The notes beneath the pieces were generated by a model, which was given only the letters and a program-made list of their open reading frames with translations, did no database searches and was not told the DNA's origin. From NCBI GenBank assembly GCA_031259605.1, contig JAIRLE010000091.1, positions 1 to 6,921 on the forward strand: DNA of 6,921 bases, in the 5' to 3' direction. Each line of letters starts with the position of its first letter. Position 1 is the first letter of the stretch. Both the position numbers and the translations under genes were made by a program. Shown here piece by piece: positions 1 to 6,581 of the stretch. Origin of the DNA: Zoogloeaceae bacterium (lineage in GTDB: Bacteria > Pseudomonadota > Gammaproteobacteria > Burkholderiales > Rhodocyclaceae).

Positions 1-1259
1 CCGATGATGCCGCCGCCCTTCAAGTAGCTGTCCGTATCCACATAGATGCCCGCGAAGACGTTGTTGGTAAGCCCGTTCAGCCACACGGCGGCATTGGACA
101 AGCCATTGACGCCGATCACCCCGCCGCCGCGCAGGGAGTATTTCGACGTGACGTAAATGCCGGAGTTTTCGGGGGTTGTCGTATCCAGTATGCCGTTGCC
201 GAAAATGTTGCCGGAGACGGCCAGGATTTCGGAATAGGTGGAGAGATCGGAATTCTGGCTGTTGTTGTTCACCCCGACGACGCCGCCGCCCAGGATGATG
301 TCGTCCGACCTCACCTCGATGTCGGTGAAGAGGTTGTTGTCCAGGGAGCGGATGGAAGCATGCCCCGACTTGGTGTCGGGCGTGGAGACCCCATCCACGC
401 CGATGACGCCGCCGCCCTCGATGTAGGCGCTTTCGCTATTATAGGAATTGGTCCCATCGGTAATGACCGTCACGTCCTTGAACACATTGCCGATGATGTC
501 GCCCATGGAAGCGGAAGCGGAGGGGGCGCCGCCTTCCCCGGTAGCGCGCAGCCCGATCACCCCGCCGCCCGCCAGGTAATGGGTGTCTTCGTATCCATGC
601 AGCGTGACGCCGATGCCCGTGAAGGCGTTGCCCCTCATGTTGCCCATGGTGGTATCCCCGGTGTTGCTGGAGATACTGCCGATCAGCCCGTTGACCACGC
701 CACCGGCGCTGGTGCTGGTAAACGTGTTCTCTATGGAGACATCCCTGAAATGCAGGAATTGCAGACTCAGTTCGTGCGAGCCTGCTGTAATGTCCAGCCA
801 TTTGGTGACGTTGAATTCGGCTAAATTGTCCGTGGATCTGCCCCTGCTGCCACCGCCGCTTCCCTGAATGAACGACATGCCCGGCACGCCAAAGGTATCG
901 ACCCGGCTGGAAACCAGGGGAATGAGCGAAGTGACGCTATCTGTTTTCTGTCCTCTGATCTGATTCAGGATATCCGTGGTCAGATTCCCGATGCTGGTCG
1001 GGAAACCGTTGGGCGCGCTGCCGCTCAAGGTGAGATTTTTATTGATGGCGACCGCGCTGGCGCTGGTGTAGGCATTGTCAAAATTCACGCCCTGGACAGG
1101 CACCGTCACCGTGCCGCCGGCTGCCGCGCTCGTCACGGCGCTATTCAGATCACCCCGGTTCCACTGCCCGAAGACCAAGGCGGGAAAGAGGAAAGCGGAC
1201 AGCGCCAGCATGGCCGCCACGGATTTCGCAGGGACTTTTCCATATATGCAAGGTTTCAT
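1..1259 (-). CDS. Autotransporter-like secreted beta-helix protein (5' part, runs off window)
   Basis: N-terminal 419 codons of a large exported protein; the C-terminus lies beyond base 1. The ATG at 1259 follows GAGG with 7 bases between. Residues 1-31 form a signal peptide: basic start, hydrophobic stretch at about 14-29, likely cleavage after V-F-G. The mature part is rich in Gly, Ser, Thr and Asn and almost lacks Cys, as in secreted right-handed beta-helix passengers. A repeat of the form N-x-F-x-x-I-x-V, then Y-L-x-GGGVIGV, recurs: the glycine motif falls at residues 231-237, 282-288, 324-330, 378-384 and 415-420, with a degenerate copy near 185-194. Spacing is 37-54 residues. Such repeats are typical of adhesin-like autotransporters of Gram-negative bacteria. 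The outer-membrane beta-barrel that would prove this class is not in the window, so a two-partner or other exported beta-helix protein remains possible. Role inferred: surface adhesion or aggregation. The gene appears to have its own promoter. Confidence 0.8.
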   Translation of the reverse strand, partial: MKPCIYGKVPAKSVAAMLALSAFLFPALVFGQWNRGDLNSAVTSAAAGGTVTVPVQGVNFDNAYTSASAVAINKNLTLSGSAPNGFPTSIGNLTTDILNQIRGQKTDSVTSLIPLVSSRVDTFGVPGMSFIQGSGGGSRGRSTDNLAEFNVTKWLDITAGSHELSLQFLHFRDVSIENTFTSTSAGGVVNGLIGSISSNTGDTTMGNMRGNAFTGIGVTLHGYEDTHYLAGGGVIGLRATGEGGAPSASASMGDIIGNVFKDVTVITDGTNSYNSESAYIEGGGVIGVDGVSTPDTKSGHASIRSLDNNLFTDIEVRSDDIILGGGVVGVNNNSQNSDLSTYSEILAVSGNIFGNGILDTTTPENSGIYVTSKYSLRGGGVIGVNGLSNAAVWLNGLTNNVFAGIYVDTDSYLKGGGII

Positions 1260-1293
1260 TTTGGCGCCTCGTCATGATGTTCTCGAGTGTTTT

Positions 1294-1299
1294 ATCATA
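1294..1299 (-). promoter_or_regulatory. Candidate -10 box for the autotransporter-like gene
   Basis: On the minus strand TATGAT (followed by AAAA) lies about 35 bases upstream of the ATG at 1259, in an AT-rich patch (about 1290-1345) that contrasts with the GC-rich surroundings. No good -35 hexamer is seen 16-18 bases upstream, so the promoter may be weak or activator-dependent. Assignment is by sequence resemblance only. Confidence 0.35.
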
Positions 1300-1421
1300 G
1301 CACCGGAATATTACGAAAATTATCGGTGTGTAAGTTTCTGTATGTAACACCGGCAGCCAACGCGGAGAGGGCACCGCGCCAGCGCCGGGCGCGCCCCCAA
1401 CCCATCGAGCTGCCCGACGCG

Positions 1422-1475
1422 CCCCTCTCCCGGCCTTCGGTCGCCCTCTTTCGCGAAGGGGGCGAGGGTAAACCC
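1422..1475. repeat. REP-like palindromic element (CCCCTCTCCC ... GGGTAAACCC)
   Basis: Lies in the gap between the kinase stop (1548) and the autotransporter-like gene. It begins with CCCCTCTCCC, contains a hairpin at 1442-1464 (9-base-pair stem including one G-T pair, loop around TCGCG) and ends with the palindrome GGGTAAACCC at 1466-1475. A related arrangement occurs in opposite orientation at 6582-6643, where GGGTGAACCC is followed by CCCTCTCCC. This points to a dispersed intergenic repeat rather than a gene-specific terminator; no T-run follows on either strand. The rest of the gap (1300-1547) holds no gene that I can support. Confidence 0.5.
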
Positions 1476-1547
1476 ATGCGCCTCCGGAAGATCCGCGAAA
1501 AGCAAGGCGTCTGGAGTCGCCCGGGGCCGATGGCGGACAAGGCTTTT

Positions 1548-2567
1548 TCAGCCTGCCGTCCCTTGTTTTCCATCCCCGGTTCCCGGCAAATCGAGCGTGA
1601 AGGTTGCTCCTTCGCCCGGCACGCTGCTCACGCCGATGCTGCCGCCCAAGTTGCGGGTGACGATGTTGTAGACCAGGTGCAGACCCAGGCCGCTGCCGCC
1701 CTGGCCGCGGCGGGTGGTGAAAAAGGGTTCGAATATCCTGGGCAGGTGCTCGCGGGCAATGCCTTTGCCGTCATCCTTGTAGATCAGGACGATGCCCTGT
1801 TTTCCCGGTTTGACGGTGAGGGTGATCACGCCTTCTTCCCCTTCCGCAAAGGCGTGGATGAGGGAATTGCCGACGAGATTGGCGACAATCTGGCTCAGCG
1901 CGCCCGGCATGGTGTTGAAACGCAGGTCTTCCGGGCAACGGATGTCGACCCGGATACGGGTTTTCTTCAGCTTGGGGGTGAGGGAGACAATGATGTCCTT
2001 CAGGTAGTCCTTCAGCGCGATGACCTGCCATGCCTCGCTCGATTGATCCACGGCGATTTTCTTGAAGCTCTGGATCAGGTTCGCCGCGCGGGTGAGATTG
2101 CCCAGGATGATCTCCACGGTTTCCTGGCAGGTGGCGAGAAAATTCGCGAGGTCGGATTTTTTCATCGCGCCCGCGGCAAAGGCGCGTTCGAGCGCGATGA
2201 CGCTCTCCTCCAGATGGGAAGCCGCCGTGACGCCAATGCCCAGCGGCGTATTGACCTCGTGCGCGATGCCCGCCACGAGCGACCCCAGGGCGGCGAGTTT
2301 TTCGCTCTGGATCATCTGGTCGGTGGCGCTTTGCAGGTCGCTCAAAGCCTTGTGCAACTGCCGGTTGCTTTCCTGCAATTCGCGCGTTTGCTCTTCCACA
2401 TGGCGTTGCAGGGTCAGGTTGTGCGTAAACAGCGAATAGGAATCGCCGAAACTGCTCGTCGATCGCTCCACCCGATCCGTCAGGGCGTGGTTGATCTTTT
2501 CCAGTTGGGCGATCCGGCGCTCAAGCGTCGCGATCCGCTCGCCGGTGTCGGCTGGCGCTTCACTCAT
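1548..2567 (-). CDS. Cytoplasmic sensor histidine kinase, HEVNTPLG type
   Basis: 339-residue kinase without a signal peptide or membrane segment. Residues about 10-92 are charged and heptad-like, a probable coiled coil with no recognisable PAS, GAF or other sensor fold. The dimerisation and phosphoacceptor region follows, with H103 in AGIAHEVNTPLG. The ATP-binding domain shows the N box (N230 and N234 in QIVANLVGNSLIHAF), G1 box DDGKGI (265-270), F box IFEPFFTT (279-286) and G2 box GSGLGLHLV (291-299). All catalytic motifs look intact, so it should autophosphorylate at H103. The ATG at 2567 is preferred over upstream in-frame starts because GGGAG sits 7 bases before it and because the ATG overlaps the FIST stop as ATGA, which implies translational coupling. 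Inference: the neighbouring FIST protein supplies the sensing, and the HD-GYP regulator upstream is the likely phosphorylation target. A small hairpin (1540-1554) overlaps the stop codon but has no T-run. Confidence 0.9.
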   Translation of the reverse strand: MSEAPADTGERIATLERRIAQLEKINHALTDRVERSTSSFGDSYSLFTHNLTLQRHVEEQTRELQESNRQLHKALSDLQSATDQMIQSEKLAALGSLVAGIAHEVNTPLGIGVTAASHLEESVIALERAFAAGAMKKSDLANFLATCQETVEIILGNLTRAANLIQSFKKIAVDQSSEAWQVIALKDYLKDIIVSLTPKLKKTRIRVDIRCPEDLRFNTMPGALSQIVANLVGNSLIHAFAEGEEGVITLTVKPGKQGIVLIYKDDGKGIAREHLPRIFEPFFTTRRGQGGSGLGLHLVYNIVTRNLGGSIGVSSVPGEGATFTLDLPGTGDGKQGTAG

Positions 2568-3679
2568 GTGCCGTCTCCCAGGATCAGCGCGGTCAGCGTG
2601 TGATTGACGTGGATGCCGCCAAACTGTTCGCCATAGGTGGAAAAACCGATGAACGGATATTGGGAAAGCACGGCCCTGGCCTTCTCCAGCTCGCCGTGCT
2701 GGCGTATTTCCAGACGGCGCAGGATGCAGTCGCTGCCGAGGATCAAGGCCGGATGGGGAATGCGCGCGCGGGTTTCGGCGAGTTTTTCTTCCAGGCGCGC
2801 AATCAGGCTGGTGGAAGACTTGGCGACGGTAAACACCAGACCCGTGTCGATGGCGCAAAAGAATCTCAGACTGCCGTCGGGATTTACCTTCTGGATGGAA
2901 CGCACATAGTATTCGCCGCCGATGCGCAACATCACCGGGTGCGCGGCGAAGACCTGCGGCGTCAGCTTTTTCAGGGAAAGGCCGACGGTATTGGCGTATT
3001 CCTCGGCGGCGGGCAGCCCGTTGATTTCCATCACGGTGCGCGTGGCGACATCGGCTTCCGTAATGACGAGGCGCTTTTCCGTCGGCTCGAAATGCTGGGT
3101 GTGGATGGGCAGGAAAGGCAAGCTGGTTTCGACGACGGCAACCACGGCGAAATTTTCGTGGAAAGCGCCGTCGTGATACACCCGCGCATGCGCGAAATCG
3201 AGGCCGTCGCCCGCGGAAGCGCCAATGAGCGGAACGCCCCGCAGCGCATTATTGACGCGGCTGACCACCAGCTCTTCCAGCATGGACAAACCGTCGATGA
3301 GCAAGAGGGTAAAGTTGCGTTGCCGATCCAGATAGGCCAGGGCGTCAAGCTCCCTGGGGTTGGCTTCGCTTGTGAAGGCGCGCAGGTCGCGGATGGGAAT
3401 GGGCTTCAGCGTAAACCGGTCGGAAGCGATGGCGGCGCAGACAAGCGCGTTTTCAATGTAGCCTTCGCTGCCGAGGATCTCCCCGGCGGTCGTGCAGCCG
3501 ATGGCCGGACAATCGAAGGCGGATTGAATGGCGCGGCCAAGCGCGACGTGATCGTACCTGGGCGAACAAAAGAAAATGAGCGCGTTCGGCGCGATGTCGC
3601 CCACCTGCGCTTCCAGCTCCCGCACCGCTTCCTTCGCGTCGGGATGAAGACTCTTGCCGAACCGGACTTCAATGGACAT
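2564..3679 (-). CDS. Stand-alone FIST-domain sensory protein
   Basis: 371 residues, almost entirely FIST_N (about 30-220) followed by FIST_C (about 225-365). Diagnostic stretches are IGCTTAGEI (60-68), PLIGASAGDG (150-159) in FIST_N, and GFSTYGEQFGGIHVNHT (345-361) in FIST_C. FIST domains are known as predicted cytoplasmic ligand-binding sensor modules, with amino acids proposed as ligands, and are often fused to kinases, chemoreceptors or cyclic-nucleotide enzymes. Here the domain is a separate protein with no output domain, signal peptide or membrane segment. The ATG at 3679 has a strong AAGGA 7 bases upstream. The frame stays open to 3898, but that extension is basic low-complexity sequence read through a palindromic repeat, so the internal start is chosen. 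The stop overlaps the kinase start (ATGA). Inference: it senses a small molecule and modulates the coupled kinase. Confidence 0.9.
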   Translation of the reverse strand: MSIEVRFGKSLHPDAKEAVRELEAQVGDIAPNALIFFCSPRYDHVALGRAIQSAFDCPAIGCTTAGEILGSEGYIENALVCAAIASDRFTLKPIPIRDLRAFTSEANPRELDALAYLDRQRNFTLLLIDGLSMLEELVVSRVNNALRGVPLIGASAGDGLDFAHARVYHDGAFHENFAVVAVVETSLPFLPIHTQHFEPTEKRLVITEADVATRTVMEINGLPAAEEYANTVGLSLKKLTPQVFAAHPVMLRIGGEYYVRSIQKVNPDGSLRFFCAIDTGLVFTVAKSSTSLIARLEEKLAETRARIPHPALILGSDCILRRLEIRQHGELEKARAVLSQYPFIGFSTYGEQFGGIHVNHTLTALILGDGT

Positions 3680-3765
3680 GATGGTTTCCTTTTTCGCGGA
3701 GTTTTCCGCGCTTGCCGACGTTTTAGAAGCTGTTTCAAGAATTGAAAGCAGCGGATAAGCGTCCT

Positions 3766-3885
3766 CGTCAAAAGCGCGAGCCGAAGGCTCGCGGCAATCC
3801 AGCGCGGCCTCCGTTTGCCTTGCCGCTTCGGAAAAGCGGAACCGCCGCCTGGATCGCCGCGTCGCTTCGCGCCCCGCTTTTGACG
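3766..3885. repeat. 120-base imperfect inverted repeat (paired dispersed-repeat units)
   Basis: Two arms, 3766-3808 and 3844-3885, are inverted copies of each other. The outer 11 bases, CGTCAAAAGCG, match exactly, and an inner block of the form CGCGGCRATCCAG matches at 12 of 13 positions; the middle of the arms is diverged. The left arm contains its own perfect 8-base-pair hairpin (3775-3793, loop GAA), and the centre holds a 6-base-pair hairpin (3823-3839). The arms resemble, from memory, the widespread proteobacterial intergenic repeats with a GCGAGGAGCGAAGCGACG...GCAATCCAG pattern. It fills most of the gap between the HD-GYP regulator stop (3929) and the FIST start (3679). On the minus strand the 3775-3793 hairpin is followed by CTTTT, so weak termination or mRNA protection is possible. 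Confidence 0.65.
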
Positions 3886-3928
3886 GAATTCCCTCCACGC
3901 CTGTTCAGCGGTTGATTTTGTGGACAAA

Positions 3929-5479
3929 TCAGTCCTTGAAACTTTCCCGGATTTTCAGCACTTCCTCCTTGTGCGCGAACAAAAGGTCGATAAGCACGGG
4001 GTCGAACTGTTTGCCGCGCTGTTCCCGCATGTAGCCGAATACCGCGTCGATCGGCCAGGCGTGCTTGTAGCAGCGCGGGCTGCCCAGGGCGTCGAAGACA
4101 TCGGCAATCGCGGTGATGCGGCCATAGATGTGGATGTCCTCGCCGGAAAGCCCGCGCGGATACCCCTCGCCGTCGTAACGCTCATGGTGTTCGTGGGCGA
4201 CGATGGCGGAAAGGTCGAGCAAGCGGCTGTTGGAGCCGGAAAGCAGTCCGCGGCCGATTTCCGCGTGCTTCTTCATGATCCCGAATTCCTCGGGCGTCAG
4301 CTTGCCGGGTTTGTTCAGGATGGAATCGGGAATGCCGACCTTGCCGATGTCGTGCATCGGCGCGGCTTCCCTCAAGGTTTGCGCTTCCGCTTCGCCCATG
4401 CCGGAAGCGCGCGCCAGCAGGTAACAGTATTCCGCCACCCGGCGCACGTGATTGCCGGTTTCTTCCGAACGGGTTTCGGCTACCGCGCCGATACGCTCGA
4501 CCACTTCTTTCTGGGTGCGCTCCAGCTCTTCCGCAAGATGGATATTGTTGAAGGCAATGGCGATATTGGCGCAAAAGATGTCGAGCAGATCCCGATCGAA
4601 GACGCTCAACTCGCGCCGGCCTTCCAGATACATGAAATTGTTTTGGCCGCCGTTGTAGGTAAAGAAGAGCACGATATGGTCGGCGGCGAAGATGTTGCCC
4701 TGCCGCTCGATGGCTTCCCGGATGTAGCCCTGGATATTCTCCGGCAGCGCTTTTTCGATATCCTGTCCAGCCCGGCGGGAATACGCGCCGGTACCCGCGA
4801 CGATGCACAGGCTGCCGTCCGCGTCGCGGTTACTGGAAACCAGGCAGCGCGAACCGCAGCAAAAGGCGTTTTCACCCAATTGCAAAAGGGAAAGCAACTG
4901 GATGAGCACTCCCTGGACAAAACGCTCCATCGACTGAATCTTGAAGATGCTGACCGAGGCGCTGATGATCTGCTCCAGACCCTGCCGGTTCTGTTCGATG
5001 ATTTCCAGATAGGCATAGGAACGCAGCCCCGTGACGATGGAAGTGAAGAGTTTTTGCGCGGTCAGTTCGGTCTTGGTCTTGTAATCGTCGATGTCATATT
5101 CCAGGATTACCCGCCGCTCCGGCGCCTGACCGGGCTGCCCGGTGCGCAGGATGATGCGGATCATCCGGTTGCCCAGCGTCTCACGAATATGCCGCACCAC
5201 ATCCAGCCCGGCGTGCTCGCTTTCCATGACGACATCCAGGAGCGCGATGGCGGTGTCCGGACGCTCGGCGATCAACGTCCTGGCTTCCGCGCCGCTGTAG
5301 GCGCTCAAGAATTCCAGCGAACGCCCGTCGAAGACAAGGCCGGAAAGCGCAAGCCGGGTAATCGAGTGAATGCCCGGCTCATCATCCACGATCATCACGA
5401 CCCAAGGCTTGCGGGGGGACTGCGCGGCGGATGCGTCCGCGTCTTCGTTCGCGAAGAAGAGTTCATCGTCATCCGTCAT
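3929..5479 (-). CDS. Response regulator with REC, DUF3369 and HD-GYP domains (probable c-di-GMP phosphodiesterase)
   Basis: 516-residue soluble protein. A receiver domain (about 26-150) has acidic D32/D33, phosphoacceptor D82 in LLDVVM, T113 and a lysine at 134 or 136. A DUF3369 segment follows (about 155-320). The HD-GYP domain (about 325-516) has E340 and H344, the HD pair H376/D377 with K380, H405, the HHERYDGEGYP signature (431-441) and D460/D463 in ADVFDAL. These are the residues that bind metals and cyclic di-GMP in active family members, so I expect hydrolysis of c-di-GMP, controlled by phosphorylation. The ATG at 5479 has GGAG with 6 bases between. DUF3369 regulators are commonly found beside HEVNTPLG-type kinases, and one lies downstream on the same strand beyond the FIST gene. 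The 249-base gap to FIST, filled by a palindromic repeat, leaves open whether the three share one transcript. Confidence 0.92.
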   Translation of the reverse strand: MTDDDELFFANEDADASAAQSPRKPWVVMIVDDEPGIHSITRLALSGLVFDGRSLEFLSAYSGAEARTLIAERPDTAIALLDVVMESEHAGLDVVRHIRETLGNRMIRIILRTGQPGQAPERRVILEYDIDDYKTKTELTAQKLFTSIVTGLRSYAYLEIIEQNRQGLEQIISASVSIFKIQSMERFVQGVLIQLLSLLQLGENAFCCGSRCLVSSNRDADGSLCIVAGTGAYSRRAGQDIEKALPENIQGYIREAIERQGNIFAADHIVLFFTYNGGQNNFMYLEGRRELSVFDRDLLDIFCANIAIAFNNIHLAEELERTQKEVVERIGAVAETRSEETGNHVRRVAEYCYLLARASGMGEAEAQTLREAAPMHDIGKVGIPDSILNKPGKLTPEEFGIMKKHAEIGRGLLSGSNSRLLDLSAIVAHEHHERYDGEGYPRGLSGEDIHIYGRITAIADVFDALGSPRCYKHAWPIDAVFGYMREQRGKQFDPVLIDLLFAHKEEVLKIRESFKD

Positions 5480-5507
5480 TTTCTTCTCCGATGCTTTGAG
5501 AATAAGG

Positions 5508-5513
5508 ATTATA
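5508..5513 (-). promoter_or_regulatory. Candidate -10 box (TATAAT) for the HD-GYP regulator
   Basis: A perfect TATAAT on the minus strand, 28 bases before the ATG at 5479, gives an expected leader of about 20 bases that still contains the GGAG ribosome site. It partly overlaps the palindrome TAAGTACTTA (5511-5520), which could be an operator or part of the insertion-sequence end. The -35 position 17 bases upstream reads ATGATC, a poor match, and lies inside the transposase remnant. The promoter may therefore have been formed or altered by the insertion. Confidence 0.45.
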
Positions 5514-5518
5514 AGTAC

Positions 5519-5674
5519 TTATCCGTAAATGATCATGATTTTGTTGAGCGCGATCACGGCGGCGGCGAGGTGGAGCAAGCCGAGACAGGACAGGTCGGGT
5601 TTCTCGTATCGTGGCCTCAGCTTCCGGATTTTGACGGGGCGGAAGAATGGATGCGACGCTTGAACGCCTCTCAA
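5519..5674 (-). pseudogene. C-terminal remnant of an IS5-like transposase
   Basis: The minus-strand frame ending at TAA 5519 reads KIRKLRPRYEKPDLSCLGLL and continues HLAAAVIALNKIMIIYG before the stop. The RYEK motif followed by a hydrophobic helix HLAAAVIALN is the usual end of IS5-family DDE transposases. Only about the last 40-50 codons are recognisable; the frame further upstream is unlike a transposase and runs into the 3' region of the membrane-protein gene, so the catalytic part is gone. There is no start codon or ribosome site. It is an insertion-sequence scar between the membrane protein and the HD-GYP regulator. Recognition is from remembered family patterns; the exact upstream limit is uncertain. 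Confidence 0.65.
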
Positions 5675-5697
5675 GGTATTTTTAAAACAGCTTCCAA

Positions 5698-5721
5698 GAG
5701 GGCGACCACAAGGGTCGCCTC
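5698..5721 (-). terminator. Terminator-like hairpin after the membrane-protein gene
   Basis: On the minus strand GGCGACC, loop CTTGT, GGTCGCC forms a perfect 7-base-pair stem. It extends to 9 pairs with one bulge, and begins about 14 bases after the stop at 5735. The nearest T-run (TTTT) is about 12 bases beyond the stem, so intrinsic termination would be weak. It may equally stabilise the mRNA end. Confidence 0.4.
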
Positions 5722-5734
5722 AGCAACTTTTGTT

Positions 5735-6448
5735 TCACTTCGCCAGCCAAATCCCCAATCCCAACAGCGCGGCATGTGCCGTGACGGTCACGATAAGCGG
5801 CAAACGCGAAGGCGCGGCGATTTCGTTCAGCGCCTTGGCGATGCGCGAAGACAACACCGGAGCCAGGGATTGAACATCCGCGCCTTGAGGCGCGCCCGCA
5901 TCCGCCTCCCAGTCGGCAAGCAGATCCGCCCAGGGCAGCCGCCTCGCCGCGAACCGCGCCGCGCGTCGCGCCCAGGACGAATCGCCCAACGCGGATGCCA
6001 GCATCCCGGAGGCGGAATCCTCCGCAAGCCATTTCCGCACCCGGCCAATCCCGCCCTGCGCGCCCGGCAGGGACGCCAGACGCTCGGTTGCCAGGGAAGA
6101 CAGGCGTTCGGCAAGCAATGCACTGTGTGCTTCGACGATTTTTTGCAAGGCGCGCCGCCAACCGTAAAAAAAGCTGACTGCCGGATAGACGAGAATAAAA
6201 AGCCAGAGCAGCAGCGCAACCAAAAGCGCGGGCTGCGCCGCCAGTGTCGCCAGCATGACAATCGCGCCCGCGCCGCCGCCCACATGCGCCAGGGCGGGGC
6301 CGCCGCCAATGCCGACATGCCCCCAGTAGTGCCACGCGACGCCCACGCTCGCCGCCATGCCCAGGATGCTTCCCGACACCCATGTCAACAGAAACGTTCC
6401 GCCTGCTTTCAGAGCGGCGCGGAGGATCGATGGCGATGAAGAAGACAT
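5735..6448 (-). CDS. Multi-pass membrane protein of unknown function
   Basis: 237 residues; I do not recognise the family. A hydrophobic segment lies at about 17-38. A long hydrophobic stretch at about 60-96 could cross once or twice, and a final segment at about 216-235 is followed by the C-terminal lysine. The intervening part (about 97-212) is polar, Ala/Arg-rich, helical-looking and probably cytoplasmic, with charged clusters such as WARRAARFAARR (159-170). A glycine-rich loop GIGGGPALAHVGGGAGA lies at 46-62. The ATG at 6448 is chosen because GGGGGA lies 6 bases before it; the frame stays open to 6661 only by reading REP-like repeats. It ends before a terminator-like hairpin and an insertion-sequence scar, so it is probably not cotranscribed with the signalling genes. 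Coding is supported by a proteinlike hydropathy pattern, not homology. Confidence 0.65.
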   Translation of the reverse strand: MSSSSPSILRAALKAGGTFLLTWVSGSILGMAASVGVAWHYWGHVGIGGGPALAHVGGGAGAIVMLATLAAQPALLVALLLWLFILVYPAVSFFYGWRRALQKIVEAHSALLAERLSSLATERLASLPGAQGGIGRVRKWLAEDSASGMLASALGDSSWARRAARFAARRLPWADLLADWEADAGAPQGADVQSLAPVLSSRIAKALNEIAAPSRLPLIVTVTAHAALLGLGIWLAK

Positions 6449-6525
6449 GAGGTTTCCCCCGGATAAAGAATCAGGGACAAAGTATCGCACATAAACATCC
6501 CGGCGATTGCCGCCTGCTGTCCGCG

Positions 6526-6542
6526 CTCCCGCTTGGCGGGAG
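6526..6542. repeat. REP-like hairpin (CTCCCGC / GCGGGAG)
   Basis: A perfect 7-base-pair stem with a TTG loop, followed by AGGGG. It lies about 80 bases upstream of the membrane-protein start and shares the CTCCC/GGGAG core with the repeats at 6582-6643 and 1422-1475. No T-run follows on either strand, so it looks like a dispersed palindrome rather than a terminator. Confidence 0.5.
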
Positions 6543-6581
6543 AGGGGCGATGATTCAGTCCGCTCCGAACCGTGTTTTCCA

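Noticed and set aside
1..600. Tandem DNA repeat of CCGCCGCC-type blocks
   Set aside because: The recurring blocks are in frame and encode the GGGVIG motif of the secreted protein; spacing is irregular, so this is protein-level repetition and not a separate DNA repeat.
1287..3745. Plus-strand open frames 1287-2603 and 2600-3745, nearly end to end
   Set aside because: Both are register-matched antisense frames of the kinase and FIST genes, whose catalytic and domain motifs are unmistakable. The antisense products show no recognisable domain.
3680..3927. N-terminal extension of FIST (to 3898) or a separate small basic protein starting near 3927
   Set aside because: The translations are arginine- and lysine-rich low-complexity sequence read through the 3766-3885 inverted repeat, while the ATG at 3679 has a strong ribosome site and starts the conserved domain.
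3920..6439. Very long plus-strand open frame (839 codons) opposite the HD-GYP and membrane-protein genes
   Set aside because: It is the exactly register-matched antisense of well-supported minus-strand genes, a frame that stays open in GC-rich DNA because TTA, CTA and TCA codons are rare. Its product is low-complexity, shows no domain motif, and crosses the transposase scar.
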